DNA from: Gammaproteobacteria bacterium | GTDB taxonomy: Bacteria; Pseudomonadota; Gammaproteobacteria; Pseudomonadales; Azotimanducaceae | Direction of reading: 5' to 3' | Assembly (NCBI GenBank): GCA_021773565.1 | Contig: JAJFJZ010000028.1 | Span: 1-64,000 of the forward strand | DNA: 64,000 bases | Part shown: positions 1-8,384 of the stretch, one piece after another | Layout: each line of letters starts with the position of its first letter | Numbering within the stretch: position 1 is the stretch's first letter | The notes under the pieces: model-generated | Seen by the model: the letters and a program-made list of their open reading frames with translations, nothing else | Told to the model about the DNA's origin: nothing | Databases searched by the model: none | Program-made: the position numbers and the translations under genes

Positions 1-75
1 CTGGTTGAGATCGTCTTCAGTCTTAATGTTCTTTGCTGCCGCCTGAGCGATAGCTTGCAGGTCTTTCTTGTTCAT
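1..75 (-). CDS. IS256-family transposase, N-terminal fragment (runs off the window)
   Basis: The reverse strand reads an ATG at 75 followed by MNKKDLQAIAQAAAKNIKTE and then DDLNQ. This is the typical start of Mutator/IS256-type transposases (lysine-rich start, then a K-T-x-x-D-L-N stretch). Only 25 codons are in the window, so the catalytic DDE part cannot be checked. The identification rests on resemblance of this short N-terminus to the family and on the terminal-repeat-like sequence just upstream. Whether the element is intact cannot be said. Confidence 0.7.
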   Translation of the reverse strand, partial: MNKKDLQAIAQAAAKNIKTEDDLNQ

Positions 76-110
76 AATTACCTATCCTTACCCGATATCG
101 GGTTCAATGA

Positions 111-142
111 TAGGCAGTTACACAGTTTTTGTTACAGTCTCC
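111..142. repeat. Probable terminal inverted repeat of the IS256-type element
   Basis: Read on the minus strand, the bases up to 142 begin GAGACTGTAACAAAAACTG and continue with TGTAACTGCC. IS256-family ends commonly have this look (a G-rich start with CTGTAACA-type words), about 35-70 bp before the transposase start. The outer end is placed near 142 by resemblance only. The partner repeat lies outside the window, so neither the exact boundary nor a target duplication could be verified. Confidence 0.45.
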
Positions 143-419
143 ATATACATCGAGAAAATGCTGTGTCTGTTTCACCGATTTGAATTTTCGCTATATAGCT
201 GCATATTCTGATCCGAATTTGTTAACCACAGTCGAACTGATTCTCGCATGACTACTATTCCCGGTGAAAACCGAGATCGTTTGATATCATTGGTCTATTC
301 ACCAGGGGATTGTCGCGATTATATAGTAAATTTGCCAGTACCGCTTGGAAGTAGCTGCCGGTACATTTGTTCTCGGCTTGAATGTGGGTGCGTGCCTTTT
401 GCAAGTTTTATCTCCCGTT
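143..419. other. Intergenic stretch between IS end and secreted-protein gene
   Basis: About 280 bases separate the IS256-type end from the stop of the minus-strand gene at 420. Short open frames occur but have no ribosome site or recognisable product. Nothing further was identified here. Confidence 0.5.
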
Positions 420-1685
420 TTACTGAACTTTTGTGACCGCGTCTACCAAATTAAATATGGTCCAGTTATCTTTTTGCTTTGGATCTTTAGTACCTTTTCT
501 CGCCTTGATCGGGAATTCTGTTCGATAGACCTTTCCACCGAGTTGTGTGAATACGGAAAAGTTAGCACTTTTCCCAACACGATCACCACTAGCAAAATTC
601 ACGGCGACTCTAACGTTACGGATATTGCTGACGCCATATAAATCAACACGCTCGCTGTGATATTGATTATTTAGATGCTCAATGTGGAATATACCCTTGG
701 TTGTGTGCATGTTGTATTGCGAAATTGCGTGGGTTGCTCCATCTGGCAACACCATTAAGTCTATGTCACAGTTCTTACATTGATCGTAATTCACGGGTAA
801 GGTCACAATGATTGATGTTGGATAGCCCATCGCTGCTGTTATGGGTAAAGGTGTGGCCTCCACAATCCTACCTAAGACATTGTCCGTATCGGGATAATCC
901 AGGTACTTTTTCGGCTCTAGATCCGCTTCGTTTAGTGTGTGAGTGAATGATAGTAACGATGTGTTTTCAATGCGCGTCCATGCACCAAAATCGTCGGTGA
1001 AAGTTTTCAATCCGGCTTTTAAGTTGTGATTGAAATATAGATTGTAGAACCTCCGCACACTGCGTCGATGTTGTTCTGTGATGAATATGCCGCTCGGATA
1101 GAACATATGCAACGAAGCCATTTTCAATCTTTCGTGATGCTGCTCAGAATTTGAATAAAATGGGCTATTTTCGGCTACGATATGTCCATCACTTAAGTGG
1201 CCATTTCTCATGTCCAGATCGTCTATAGAGTTTTGGTGAAGTGGGTTACCTATCAAGACGAAATTGGCTGATGTGCAATTGGCTTCATCAATGGCGTCAA
1301 TCATGTGCTGTGTGATGCGCGGTATTTCCAGATATTCATCTGTAAAAGCAAGCTTCTTTAATCCAGCTGCAATCTGGTCTCGAACGCGCAGTCGCCGCAT
1401 CTTTAGCCTCTTTATCTTCGGCGTGTCGCTTTTTGAAAAAGAGCTACCCAGGTCGAGTCGCATCAACGTTCTACCGTTTTGCCCATCCGTGAGGTGTACA
1501 ACAGACCCTGGGCCGAGAGTCTCTATCGAGCGCAATATTAGGTTGAAAGTCATGTTCGCTTGTTCGGCCGACGTCGTGATCATTGCAGGCGCAACAATAT
1601 AGTCCGTGAGCTTTGTACATGCATAGGCAGCCCCTGATAGTGTGGACATTAGGACGGTGATGTATGTAAATATTAGTCTCAACAT
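420..1685 (-). CDS. Secreted protein of unknown function, last gene of CsgG-like unit
   Basis: A 421-residue protein with a signal peptide (MLRLIFTYITVLM..SGAAYA, cleavage likely before Cys-Thr-Lys). The start at 1685 is chosen because AAGGAGAT lies 6 bases upstream and only 13 bases separate it from the preceding gene; an in-frame start 36 bases further out has no such site. The first ~200 residues alternate strands and helices in a way that recalls a von Willebrand A-like fold, but no DxSxS metal site is visible, so this is only a suggestion. The rest looks beta-rich. It is the last gene of a five-gene minus-strand unit with a CsgG-like lipoprotein, so it is probably exported and part of the same surface system. 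No family was recognised. Confidence 0.7.
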   Translation of the reverse strand: MLRLIFTYITVLMSTLSGAAYACTKLTDYIVAPAMITTSAEQANMTFNLILRSIETLGPGSVVHLTDGQNGRTLMRLDLGSSFSKSDTPKIKRLKMRRLRVRDQIAAGLKKLAFTDEYLEIPRITQHMIDAIDEANCTSANFVLIGNPLHQNSIDDLDMRNGHLSDGHIVAENSPFYSNSEQHHERLKMASLHMFYPSGIFITEQHRRSVRRFYNLYFNHNLKAGLKTFTDDFGAWTRIENTSLLSFTHTLNEADLEPKKYLDYPDTDNVLGRIVEATPLPITAAMGYPTSIIVTLPVNYDQCKNCDIDLMVLPDGATHAISQYNMHTTKGIFHIEHLNNQYHSERVDLYGVSNIRNVRVAVNFASGDRVGKSANFSVFTQLGGKVYRTEFPIKARKGTKDPKQKDNWTIFNLVDAVTKVQ

Positions 1686-1698
1686 GCTTATCTCCTTT

Positions 1699-2721
1699 TT
1701 AGTTAAAATTTTGTTGGACACGAAGATAAAAGCTCAGAGCTTTGTCTGCATATTCCTTCGATGCGCGGTCAAGTTTCTTAAGCAGTTCTTCCACCTGGTC
1801 ACAAAATTGCGCAAGTACCTGCATTTTCTTTTTGGCGTCGAGGCGTCTGCTGGCTAATGACTCCCGTTGAAGCTTTGCATCTTCCGAGGCCCTGTTTCGC
1901 AGCAATGTAAATAGCAGAATTAGCGCGAGCGCTAACCCCGTCTGAGTGATCACTATCTGTGTCATCCAGGCAAAAATACCGAGGGTGTTGTCAATGGAGA
2001 ACGTAGAACTCTCTTGGTTCCCCATGAAATGATATGGTTCACTAGCGGTTGGCTGTACGTTGGAGCTGTTGAATTCATAGGCAGTCATGAGGTCTTGCGA
2101 TGGCTGTCCGATATCGTAGATCAAATCCTGATTTGATAGACCAAAGATTCCAAGCCAGACAAATAGACCGAGAAAACCCACTCCGCTCAGCCGATTTCTG
2201 AAAGACTGCTTTTCTATCGAGTGCCTTTTGGCGTTGTAACGATCTTCGATAAAGAAGGCACCGAAAAAGTTAATGAGCGATATGGCTATGGCGAGCCAGT
2301 GCGCCATAGCCGGATTTGACAGCATTACGACTTCGGAGATCTGCAGGCTGGTAACGAATTCAGCAAAAATTGCGATAGTTAAAAAGAGTATTATCTTGAT
2401 TAATTCGAATCGCTGACTCAATAGCGTATCGCCCTTGTTAGAAATTGGCTCAAATCTTATTCGTTTATACTCCGCCTTTTGCTCACCGTAAGCGGCCTGC
2501 GCTCTGTCGAGGAGTGTTCTGGTGTTTGTGTAGTTTTCTTTGTTTTGCTGGCGCCATGATCCTTCACTGGAATTGCGAATTTCTTGACCTTTGTCGATGC
2601 CGGAATAGAAATCATTGGTAGCTCGAGTGGCCAGCGATTTTTTAATATCCGGTGGAAGATTGGTAGAGATATTGATTAAGTTAAGACGGGTAAGTTCTGA
2701 AAACATGTTATTATCATTCAT
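1699..2721 (-). CDS. Membrane protein with C-terminal coiled coil
   Basis: A 340-residue protein without a signal peptide. After a charged, helical N-terminus (~1-100) there are about four hydrophobic segments, near residues 105-125, 140-162, 182-198 and 250-275, and then a long charged helix rich in Arg, Lys, Glu and Ala that should form a coiled coil. The ATG at 2721 has GGAGG 9 bases upstream. It starts inside the end of the CsgG-like gene (8-base overlap), so the two are translationally coupled. The arrangement suggests an inner-membrane component of the export unit, perhaps linking cytoplasm and envelope. No named family was recognised. Confidence 0.7.
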   Translation of the reverse strand: MNDNNMFSELTRLNLINISTNLPPDIKKSLATRATNDFYSGIDKGQEIRNSSEGSWRQQNKENYTNTRTLLDRAQAAYGEQKAEYKRIRFEPISNKGDTLLSQRFELIKIILFLTIAIFAEFVTSLQISEVVMLSNPAMAHWLAIAISLINFFGAFFIEDRYNAKRHSIEKQSFRNRLSGVGFLGLFVWLGIFGLSNQDLIYDIGQPSQDLMTAYEFNSSNVQPTASEPYHFMGNQESSTFSIDNTLGIFAWMTQIVITQTGLALALILLFTLLRNRASEDAKLQRESLASRRLDAKKKMQVLAQFCDQVEELLKKLDRASKEYADKALSFYLRVQQNFN

Positions 2722-3901
2722 GGCCAAATACCTCCAGGGTTGATGGGCCTTGTTTGGGAATGGGCTTATCCTTTATCAGCTCGTTCCAATTTTGGAATAC
2801 AGCATTCACATACCTGCCTGAGCGGCCTCCATAGATTGCACCTTTCCTTTCTTTGGTTTGTTCTTGCTGGTGATTTTCGGCTATGGGGGCTGGGTTCGCA
2901 TCCCGAGTTCTTTGAGGTTTTTTGACTACTTTTGGCGTAACCGCGGGTACTGAAGCCTGTGTCTCGGGCTTTTTGGTCGGACATTTGGCTGCGTAATCCT
3001 CAGCCCCAATGATTGTTAGATAGGATTCAGTAGAATTCGTTAGCTTTTGGAGCGCCTTTTGAAGTCCATCACGCTCCTCCTTTGCGAGCTCACAATGAAA
3101 TTCCTGAGCAAGCCTTGTCTGAATTATTGAATTTGGTCGTAGTTCAGAAAAAATAAGCCAGTATGGGACTTCTAAAAGCTTGCTCAATGCTTCAGCGGTT
3201 GCAAAATAGATCAATAGTTTGACCGACGATTGTAGTCCATTTTGTCTTTGGAAATTGGCTTGATGATCAAACCCGATACCTGAAAGAACAACACCATAAT
3301 TACCCGATGCCTGTTGCATAATTATCTCTGCCTGTACAGCTGTCGAGATCTGGGATATAAACTCAAGGGAGGGATTCTTCATGGCATTGATTGTGACGCC
3401 GAGATTACTTTTATAACTGTTTCTATTTTTGGCAGCAAAAATGTCCAGCCACTCTTGATTGTGTTTGATCGCGAAATCTACGCCTGATGTTGAGTCCTGC
3501 TGCGACACTCGTTCATCGCACTGGTCAATTACGCCCTGGATGACGACATCAGCTTTCTGCAAATGTGCGCTATTGGTGAGGGTGTCACCAAATAGAGATA
3601 TGGCAGAGTAAAATGTTTGCTGGAGTCCCAACTGCAGACTACAGTTGTTTGTCATATTGCTCATAGCGTTTGAAGGATCAATATATACGGTTAGTTTTGG
3701 TCTATGACCATAAAATTTTGCAAGTTCCTTTAGCTTTGTAAGGCGTCTCTCAAAATCGGGAGGTAAAAATTCTCCATAAGCAGGAGGGGGTAATTCAGTA
3801 TCACTGTCCGATATCTTTTGATCCAGGTTCGCGCAACCCACGCTTATATTGAATAGCAACAAAGTCATAATTTGTTTGTACGGCGTTAATACTATTTGCA
3901 T
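2714..3901 (-). CDS. CsgG-like outer-membrane lipoprotein (putative secretion channel)
   Basis: A 395-residue protein with a short signal sequence and a lipobox-like end (S-V-G-C, Cys23). Three stretches follow the order seen in CsgG, the curli export pore: ADVVIQGVIDQ near residue 118 (CsgG NIMVEGSIIGY), YKSNLGVTINAM near 163 followed by a regular beta stretch to 208 (CsgG QIAVNLRVVNVSTGEI), and a late helix ending KLLEVPYWLIF (CsgG family helix before the C-terminal part). The C-terminal ~130 residues form a Lys/Pro-rich extension not present in CsgG. GTGAGGA precedes the ATG by 7 bases, and the start overlaps the upstream small-protein gene by 10 bases. Assignment is by motif order read by eye. 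A profile search is decisive. Confidence 0.5.
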   Translation of the reverse strand: MQIVLTPYKQIMTLLLFNISVGCANLDQKISDSDTELPPPAYGEFLPPDFERRLTKLKELAKFYGHRPKLTVYIDPSNAMSNMTNNCSLQLGLQQTFYSAISLFGDTLTNSAHLQKADVVIQGVIDQCDERVSQQDSTSGVDFAIKHNQEWLDIFAAKNRNSYKSNLGVTINAMKNPSLEFISQISTAVQAEIIMQQASGNYGVVLSGIGFDHQANFQRQNGLQSSVKLLIYFATAEALSKLLEVPYWLIFSELRPNSIIQTRLAQEFHCELAKEERDGLQKALQKLTNSTESYLTIIGAEDYAAKCPTKKPETQASVPAVTPKVVKKPQRTRDANPAPIAENHQQEQTKERKGAIYGGRSGRYVNAVFQNWNELIKDKPIPKQGPSTLEVFGHE

Positions 3902-4257
3902 TTTTCGATCCTCACATTTCTCAGTTTGATAACAGCTGAATGTCGGTAACCTGCTTTCCTTCTCGCTCCGGGTCGTACCACAATTCCAATATTGGCATCG
4001 GTGCTTTCCGCGATTTCAACATTTCTCATCTTTACAGTAGCGCTGCTTGATCTGCTGCTGTTCGCTTCCATGCTCAGCCTGGGGTCACAATTGGTGATTA
4101 CTTCATTTCGGATTTCTTGATACAGATATTGGCGCGATTGGGGCTGCGGACGTTTGCTCATTTTTTCTATGTATTTCTCGCTGGGCGCTGGCTGGGCTTC
4201 GACTGTGCCACTACATAGAGAACAAATTATTAGCAGCGCTCTCATTTTTTTTGTCAT
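3892..4257 (-). CDS. Small secreted repeat protein, putative exported subunit
   Basis: A 121-residue protein starting at ATG 4257, which has GGAG 9 bases upstream; a TTG two codons earlier is less likely. A signal peptide ends near VEA-QPAPSE. The C-terminal half contains two copies of a unit also found in the neighbouring 117-residue protein: A-T-V-K-M-R-N-V-E-I ... D-A-N-I-G-I-V-V, then S-A-V-I-K-L-R-N-V-R-I at the C-terminus. Two Cys residues (one near the end) could form a disulphide. Small size, secretion and alternating beta-repeat suggest a fibre or surface subunit exported by the CsgG-like protein encoded next. This is inference, because the units are not the canonical curlin repeat. 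Confidence 0.65.
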   Translation of the reverse strand: MTKKMRALLIICSLCSGTVEAQPAPSEKYIEKMSKRPQPQSRQYLYQEIRNEVITNCDPRLSMEANSSRSSSATVKMRNVEIAESTDANIGIVVRPGARRKAGYRHSAVIKLRNVRIEKCK

Positions 4258-4304
4258 TTTCAACTACTCCGTGTAGAGAAGGCCGTCCCTGGCCATTAAG
4301 GTAA

Positions 4305-4658
4305 TTATTCGCTGCCAATGACGACGCCCGCCTTGAGCTTCGCTTTCTCGCCCACGCGAACGTTATTTGCTCGAACTTTTGCGGTAGCGGAAACTCCATT
4401 CACATCGACTGTTTTGCCTCCAATGATGACTCCAATTTTGGCGTCGCCTTTTTCGTTTATCAGCAGGTTGTTTAGCTGGGCATCAGCAGAGAAGGAGGAG
4501 TTTTTGATTTTCACAGATTCTGAATTCCCATTGAAGGAATAAACCAAGTCAGCACTTCCCTTTGCGAGAACACCTGCCAGGTCGGTTGGGTCTGCTTGAG
4601 ATGGTGCTGCCAGGAGAACGGCTGTCGTGAATACCAGGGTGAGTTTGAATATGTTCAT
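4305..4658 (-). CDS. Small secreted repeat protein, first gene of CsgG-like unit
   Basis: A 117-residue protein starting at ATG 4658 with GAGG 9 bases upstream. A clear signal peptide (MNIFKLTLVFTTAVLLAAPS-QA) precedes ~95 mature residues, nearly all in repeats. Three successive beta-type segments read S-V-K-I-K-N-S-S-F, A-Q-L-N-N-L-L-I-N-E-K-G-D-A-K-I-G-V-I-I-G-G, and A-K-V-R-A-N-N-V-R-V-G-E-K-A-K-L-K-A-G-V-V-I-G. The second and third are copies of a ~24-residue unit (A-x-hydrophobic-x-x-N-N-hydrophobic ... D-A-x-I-G-V-x-x-G). The alternation of Val/Ile with Asn/Lys and the Gly turns resemble amyloid or beta-solenoid subunits. It is the first gene of the unit and likely the major exported subunit. 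No database family was recognised. Confidence 0.65.
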   Translation of the reverse strand: MNIFKLTLVFTTAVLLAAPSQADPTDLAGVLAKGSADLVYSFNGNSESVKIKNSSFSADAQLNNLLINEKGDAKIGVIIGGKTVDVNGVSATAKVRANNVRVGEKAKLKAGVVIGSE

Positions 4659-4826
4659 AGTTTTAGGCCTCGTTACGTGATTTGAAATTGGGTTAGTAAT
4701 CCGTCTGGGTGTTGTAATCATTTGTTGTCTCCGATAGGTGGTTGATTTGATTGTGGTAGTTATGAACCACAATCTAAGGGTATCCTATAACGTAAATTGT
4801 CTGAACACAACCCCCCCTATTTGAAG

Positions 4827-4847
4827 ATAGACGGTTTAGCCGTCTAT
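4827..4847. promoter_or_regulatory. 8-bp-arm inverted repeat (operator or hairpin)
   Basis: ATAGACGG and CCGTCTAT are perfect inverted copies separated by TTTAG, about 170 bases upstream of the start of the small repeat-protein gene. It could be a regulator site or a weak stem-loop. There is no T-run directly after it in the direction of the upstream operon. Confidence 0.4.
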
Positions 4848-4899
4848 ATATAAGAGATATATGTTATATATACACAGTTGAGTTTTTTATTATATTTTC

Positions 4900-4912
4900 G
4901 TTGTTTAACAAC
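4900..4912. promoter_or_regulatory. GTTGTT-T-AACAAC palindrome
   Basis: A 13-base perfect dyad in the promoter region of the CsgG-like unit. A related dyad (GTTGTTG-AGTTA-CAACAAC) lies at 12819-12837 upstream of the YcaO operon, so the two operons might share a regulator. This is inference from sequence likeness only. Confidence 0.3.
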
Positions 4913-5194
4913 AACCTATTTCTATGAACGTCAGCATAATTCACAAAATTGGTCCAATTCGCCTAGGAACGGTTTAGAGCTAGAACAAATTCTGTTTTGG
5001 CATTTTCACTAACGGCATGGGGATCTGCCAGGGGTATGAACTTTGAGAGTGACTTACGGGAGCATCACCAAGTGTAAACTTTTGTCCAATGTGGTAGTCG
5101 GGACAGGTAGTCTAATCAATATTTAACCCTAACTCCGGGTGTTCAGGCCTTGTGTCGATTGAACTTTTGCACCGACGACGGTGGACAAAGATTA

Positions 5195-6781
5195 CTACTG
5201 AAGCCACCATCGTTTGGTCCACTCCGTTACTTTTTGCTGGGAAGGCTCAATGATGGCATCATCTTTTGAGCGCAATATGACGGGCGCTGTTGGTAAGTAG
5301 TATGGGTAACACAATGGACCCCCTTTTTTTGCGCATCCACAGTTGGGCTCAATGTGAACGAAGTGGGACTCTTCTGGTTCTTCAGTGACCGCGGTGACGA
5401 TTACCGGTGGATTAAACGGCGTACATCCAGGGGCGGCCACTGGCATAGTGAGACAGGCGCCACAATGGCATCCGGGAGTTTCAGTTTCATCGGGTGTAAG
5501 AGGTCTGTTGTTAACTGCAGTCACCAGACATCGAATTGTACGGGTATCAGTAGGGGAAATTCTTACGCCCTCGCCATCCAACTTGTCTTCTTTTACCTGT
5601 ACCAGCATAGGCACGAAAAAATTTCTGTCCTGGTATTCGGCGGCTCGAATGTTTTCGTGAGCCTCCGCAGCAAGCACATTGATGAGGCCGTTTTCGAGAA
5701 GTGACCATTCACAATTCGGCCAACAACTGAATGATAGAATAATATGGTTATCGTTAACTTCTAGCTCTATTGTTACACCACCTTGTGCTAAACAAAGTTT
5801 CCAATAGTTTTCCATGAGTCCCTTTAGTCTTGATCGCGAATTGGCAAGATTAGCTCGACAAGTAATACGATGATCGGGGAAAGTATCTGGTGGTATTTTT
5901 AATGCCACGTCGGGATTGATATTTACAGGATGCGTACGCCAGTGGTGCGCCGAGAATTGGTCCTCAGGGTGTACTGCACGAACATGCTCTCGGGTTTTAT
6001 CGTAGGCTTCTAACTCGTCATCAATAGCCCAACACAAACACCCTGACTCATGCGCATATCTGGCTCGAATAACGATTGCATCCTGGCATAACCATGCTGA
6101 ACTAGCCACAAATAACCACGCGACTAAACTCTCGGGGAGGAATTTTTCGGGTCCAGCTTCTATGCGTAACACAATGTGAGGGTCCCAAGCGTATCCATCC
6201 TTCAATTCGCCCGACGCTTGCCACCATCCGATTGAGCAGTAGGTATGTCGAAACGATATCTGATCGAAATTGATCTCGTGTTTCTCTAGTGCCGTTGACA
6301 ATGCCTGAACGAATCCGGCAACTCTTTCGAAGCTAACAAGGGCGGTAGGGGTCGCATTGAAATACATGGATGATGGCACCCAGCCGTCCACTTCTTCGTG
6401 GTCGCTCATAGTCGAGATTTCCCTAAGGGCGGCGTGAAAATTAGCTGCTATGGGGGAATTCCGAACAGCTCTGTGGGTTGCCTCCTTTGCCCATGAAGAC
6501 AAATGTCCTGAGTTAATGTCAAGACCACCGGCAATTCTGTACAATTCACCTTCAGGCGTACTTGCTAGTGCGTCCGCGCCGTGTTTCTTTTGCACGCCTC
6601 CAATCAATTCACTGAAGTTGCCATACGCTTGGAATGCGCTATTTTCGTCTCTGTGGTTTGCGCCGTTCGGAGATTGACTAAGCTGCACGCCGAAGCACAT
6701 TAACAACTCCACCGTGGTAATCTTCGCAAGCGCATTACTCTCTTGTGCCAATGTCATATATCCTTCGGAGTTGGTATACAC
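5195..6781 (-). CDS. Unrecognised YcaO-partner protein with Cys-rich C-terminus
   Basis: A 528-residue soluble protein, last gene of the YcaO operon, starting one base after the ycaO stop. The start shown is GTG; an ATG at 6757 is an alternative (MTLAQES). There are no membrane segments or signal peptide. Residues 1-420 look globular with many Trp and His and match no family I know. From ~440 the chain becomes Cys/Pro-rich: GCHCGACLTMPVAAPGC, then ~40 residues later NCGCAKKGGPLCYPYYLPTAP. Eight Cys in two clusters could bind zinc or an Fe-S centre, or be themselves a substrate. Tight coupling to YcaO suggests a partner in peptide modification (recognition or second enzyme). Function unknown. 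Confidence 0.65.
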   Translation of the reverse strand: MYTNSEGYMTLAQESNALAKITTVELLMCFGVQLSQSPNGANHRDENSAFQAYGNFSELIGGVQKKHGADALASTPEGELYRIAGGLDINSGHLSSWAKEATHRAVRNSPIAANFHAALREISTMSDHEEVDGWVPSSMYFNATPTALVSFERVAGFVQALSTALEKHEINFDQISFRHTYCSIGWWQASGELKDGYAWDPHIVLRIEAGPEKFLPESLVAWLFVASSAWLCQDAIVIRARYAHESGCLCWAIDDELEAYDKTREHVRAVHPEDQFSAHHWRTHPVNINPDVALKIPPDTFPDHRITCRANLANSRSRLKGLMENYWKLCLAQGGVTIELEVNDNHIILSFSCWPNCEWSLLENGLINVLAAEAHENIRAAEYQDRNFFVPMLVQVKEDKLDGEGVRISPTDTRTIRCLVTAVNNRPLTPDETETPGCHCGACLTMPVAAPGCTPFNPPVIVTAVTEEPEESHFVHIEPNCGCAKKGGPLCYPYYLPTAPVILRSKDDAIIEPSQQKVTEWTKRWWLQ

Positions 6782-6782
6782 C

Positions 6783-8384
6783 CTATGTCAAGATTGGGTC
6801 TCCAAACAAGCCCGAATTTCCTTCGCTGTAACGCAGCAGTCGGGCCGAGATTCTTTCAAGGCGGGGATCAGGGTGTGTGGCACCTAGAACAATCACTCTG
6901 ACGACTTGAATGCCTCCGATTTGGTCGAGTGGGCACCATATCACCTTGTAACCCAGGGCTGTAAGGTCACCCAGCAGAGTGGTTACTCTTTCATGCAGTA
7001 AGAAATCTGTTCCCGCGACACACTCAAGCGTACTTTCGAAGGAGGTGTGGAAATCGGCGCCCTGCGTTTCATTCTTCATCAAGTGTGCGATGTGGGGACG
7101 CCACAAGGGGTCCGCCCAGGATAAGGAAGGAGATCTTGGTCGTTCCTCCGGAAGCAAGTAATTTGCGATATCGTGTGCTACAACTTTTCTGAGATCGGAG
7201 TGTACCTGACCTACTTCACACACAGCTCTAGCCAGTGCTGTCCGCATATCTAATGCAGCACCGGTTCCATGTGCAAATGCGGGTACACGGCCATGTCGGT
7301 CTTCAAGAAGAGCGTGAACGACCTGCACAGGCCAATCCAACGAAATATTTTTGAGATGTAGGCGAAAGCCTGCAGATCGGTACCGCTCAATAAGTGCGAC
7401 AACCTCCGGACCAAGACCCTGGACATCATCAATATCGATATCTGGACAGTTCAAGCGGCAACGCATAACGATCCAGTACGCGTCTCGCTCGATTGCTTCC
7501 AGCAGACCGTTTAGAAAAGCTTGGCCCATTGTGGAACCGGCAGCTAGGCCAGTCGTATTTCGATGCGCTATAGCAACTACACCTGTACGAGATACGTAAG
7601 AGGTATATACCAATTCCGCGGGAATCAAGATGGGTTGTCCATCTATGTAGTAAGCCTGAATCCAGTCAGAGCAAAGTTCGTTATTCAGCATATCTCTAGG
7701 ACCTAATCCGAGACTCGCAACGTCTACAGCGTCAGGTCCAAGTTCTGATTGCGAAGCAGTCAGTATCTTGCTGGTATCAAAAGGATAGTCACCTACAACC
7801 CTTTCAACGGCTTCACCGATAGCGGACGCTCGACTTCTACTCTGGGTGAGTCCCTTCCCCTCTGCAATTACGCCATTGGGAGAAGATTGCGTACAAATCT
7901 CATGTACGGGTATGACGTCGCTACCTGGTAGAAGTGACGTCTGTTCTGACGGCGTTCGTAGTTTGAGTTCATACCCTCGGTCCCTTAACGAATCTAGAGC
8001 TGTATTTAAGAGTATTTCCGAATCGACAGGTTCAAAGCCGAGAGGCATTCGATGCATACCAATAAAACTGATAGTAGGCATGGTCGCATTAAATTGCCTG
8101 CTACCCGGGGTCGAAGAAATAACTTTTCCTCCCAATTCCAGCCATCGACTATGTACAGCAGTTAGTGTCTTGTGTAAGGGGTGGTTCGGATCGGGCGATA
8201 TGCCGCTGGATACCTGACTCAAAAGCACTGCAATTTTTTGAATTTCCGCTAGATTATCGAAAACGCTGACTAGTTCTAGGCCTGAATCAGAGAGGAGGCC
8301 GAGCCCGATACCGGGAGCAAGAAAAAAATAAGGGTGGCCGCTTGAGCCACCCGATATTGGCGAGGCTAGAAAACTATCAGACAA
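6783..8384 (-). CDS. YcaO-domain protein (cyclodehydratase/thioamide-type peptide modifier)
   Basis: A 533-residue protein with a YcaO domain from about residue 165 to the end. Visible signature blocks are AEGKGLTQSRSRASAIGEAVER (~174-195; ATP/Mg-binding G-K-G, S-A and E-x-x-E-R pattern), GLLEAIERDAYW (~295) and ALARAVCEVGQVHSD. YcaO enzymes phosphorylate backbone amides using ATP to make azolines, thioamides or amidines on ribosomal peptides. The ~160-residue N-terminal part is extra and could be the leader-binding or partner domain. The C-terminus lacks the Pro-rich PxPxP tail of azoline-forming members. The start is TTG at 8384, inside the end of the 61-residue peptide gene (8-base overlap), with no clear ribosome site of its own, so translation is probably coupled to the peptide. 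No flavin dehydrogenase or E1-like gene is adjacent. Confidence 0.85.
   Translation of the reverse strand: MSDSFLASPISGGSSGHPYFFLAPGIGLGLLSDSGLELVSVFDNLAEIQKIAVLLSQVSSGISPDPNHPLHKTLTAVHSRWLELGGKVISSTPGSRQFNATMPTISFIGMHRMPLGFEPVDSEILLNTALDSLRDRGYELKLRTPSEQTSLLPGSDVIPVHEICTQSSPNGVIAEGKGLTQSRSRASAIGEAVERVVGDYPFDTSKILTASQSELGPDAVDVASLGLGPRDMLNNELCSDWIQAYYIDGQPILIPAELVYTSYVSRTGVVAIAHRNTTGLAAGSTMGQAFLNGLLEAIERDAYWIVMRCRLNCPDIDIDDVQGLGPEVVALIERYRSAGFRLHLKNISLDWPVQVVHALLEDRHGRVPAFAHGTGAALDMRTALARAVCEVGQVHSDLRKVVAHDIANYLLPEERPRSPSLSWADPLWRPHIAHLMKNETQGADFHTSFESTLECVAGTDFLLHERVTTLLGDLTALGYKVIWCPLDQIGGIQVVRVIVLGATHPDPRLERISARLLRYSEGNSGLFGDPILT

Larger units (their letters stand above)
4659..5194. promoter_or_regulatory. 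AT-rich intergenic region with two palindromes, upstream of the CsgG-like unit
   Basis: The 536 bases between the two minus-strand operons contain no convincing gene. 4760-4930 is strongly AT-rich and should hold the promoter of the small-repeat-protein operon. Two dyad elements were read by eye: ATAGACGG-TTTAG-CCGTCTAT (4827-4847) and GTTGTT-T-AACAAC (4900-4912). The part 4930-5190 shows nothing recognisable; it may carry the terminator of the upstream operon, but no strong hairpin with a T-run was seen. Confidence 0.4.
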
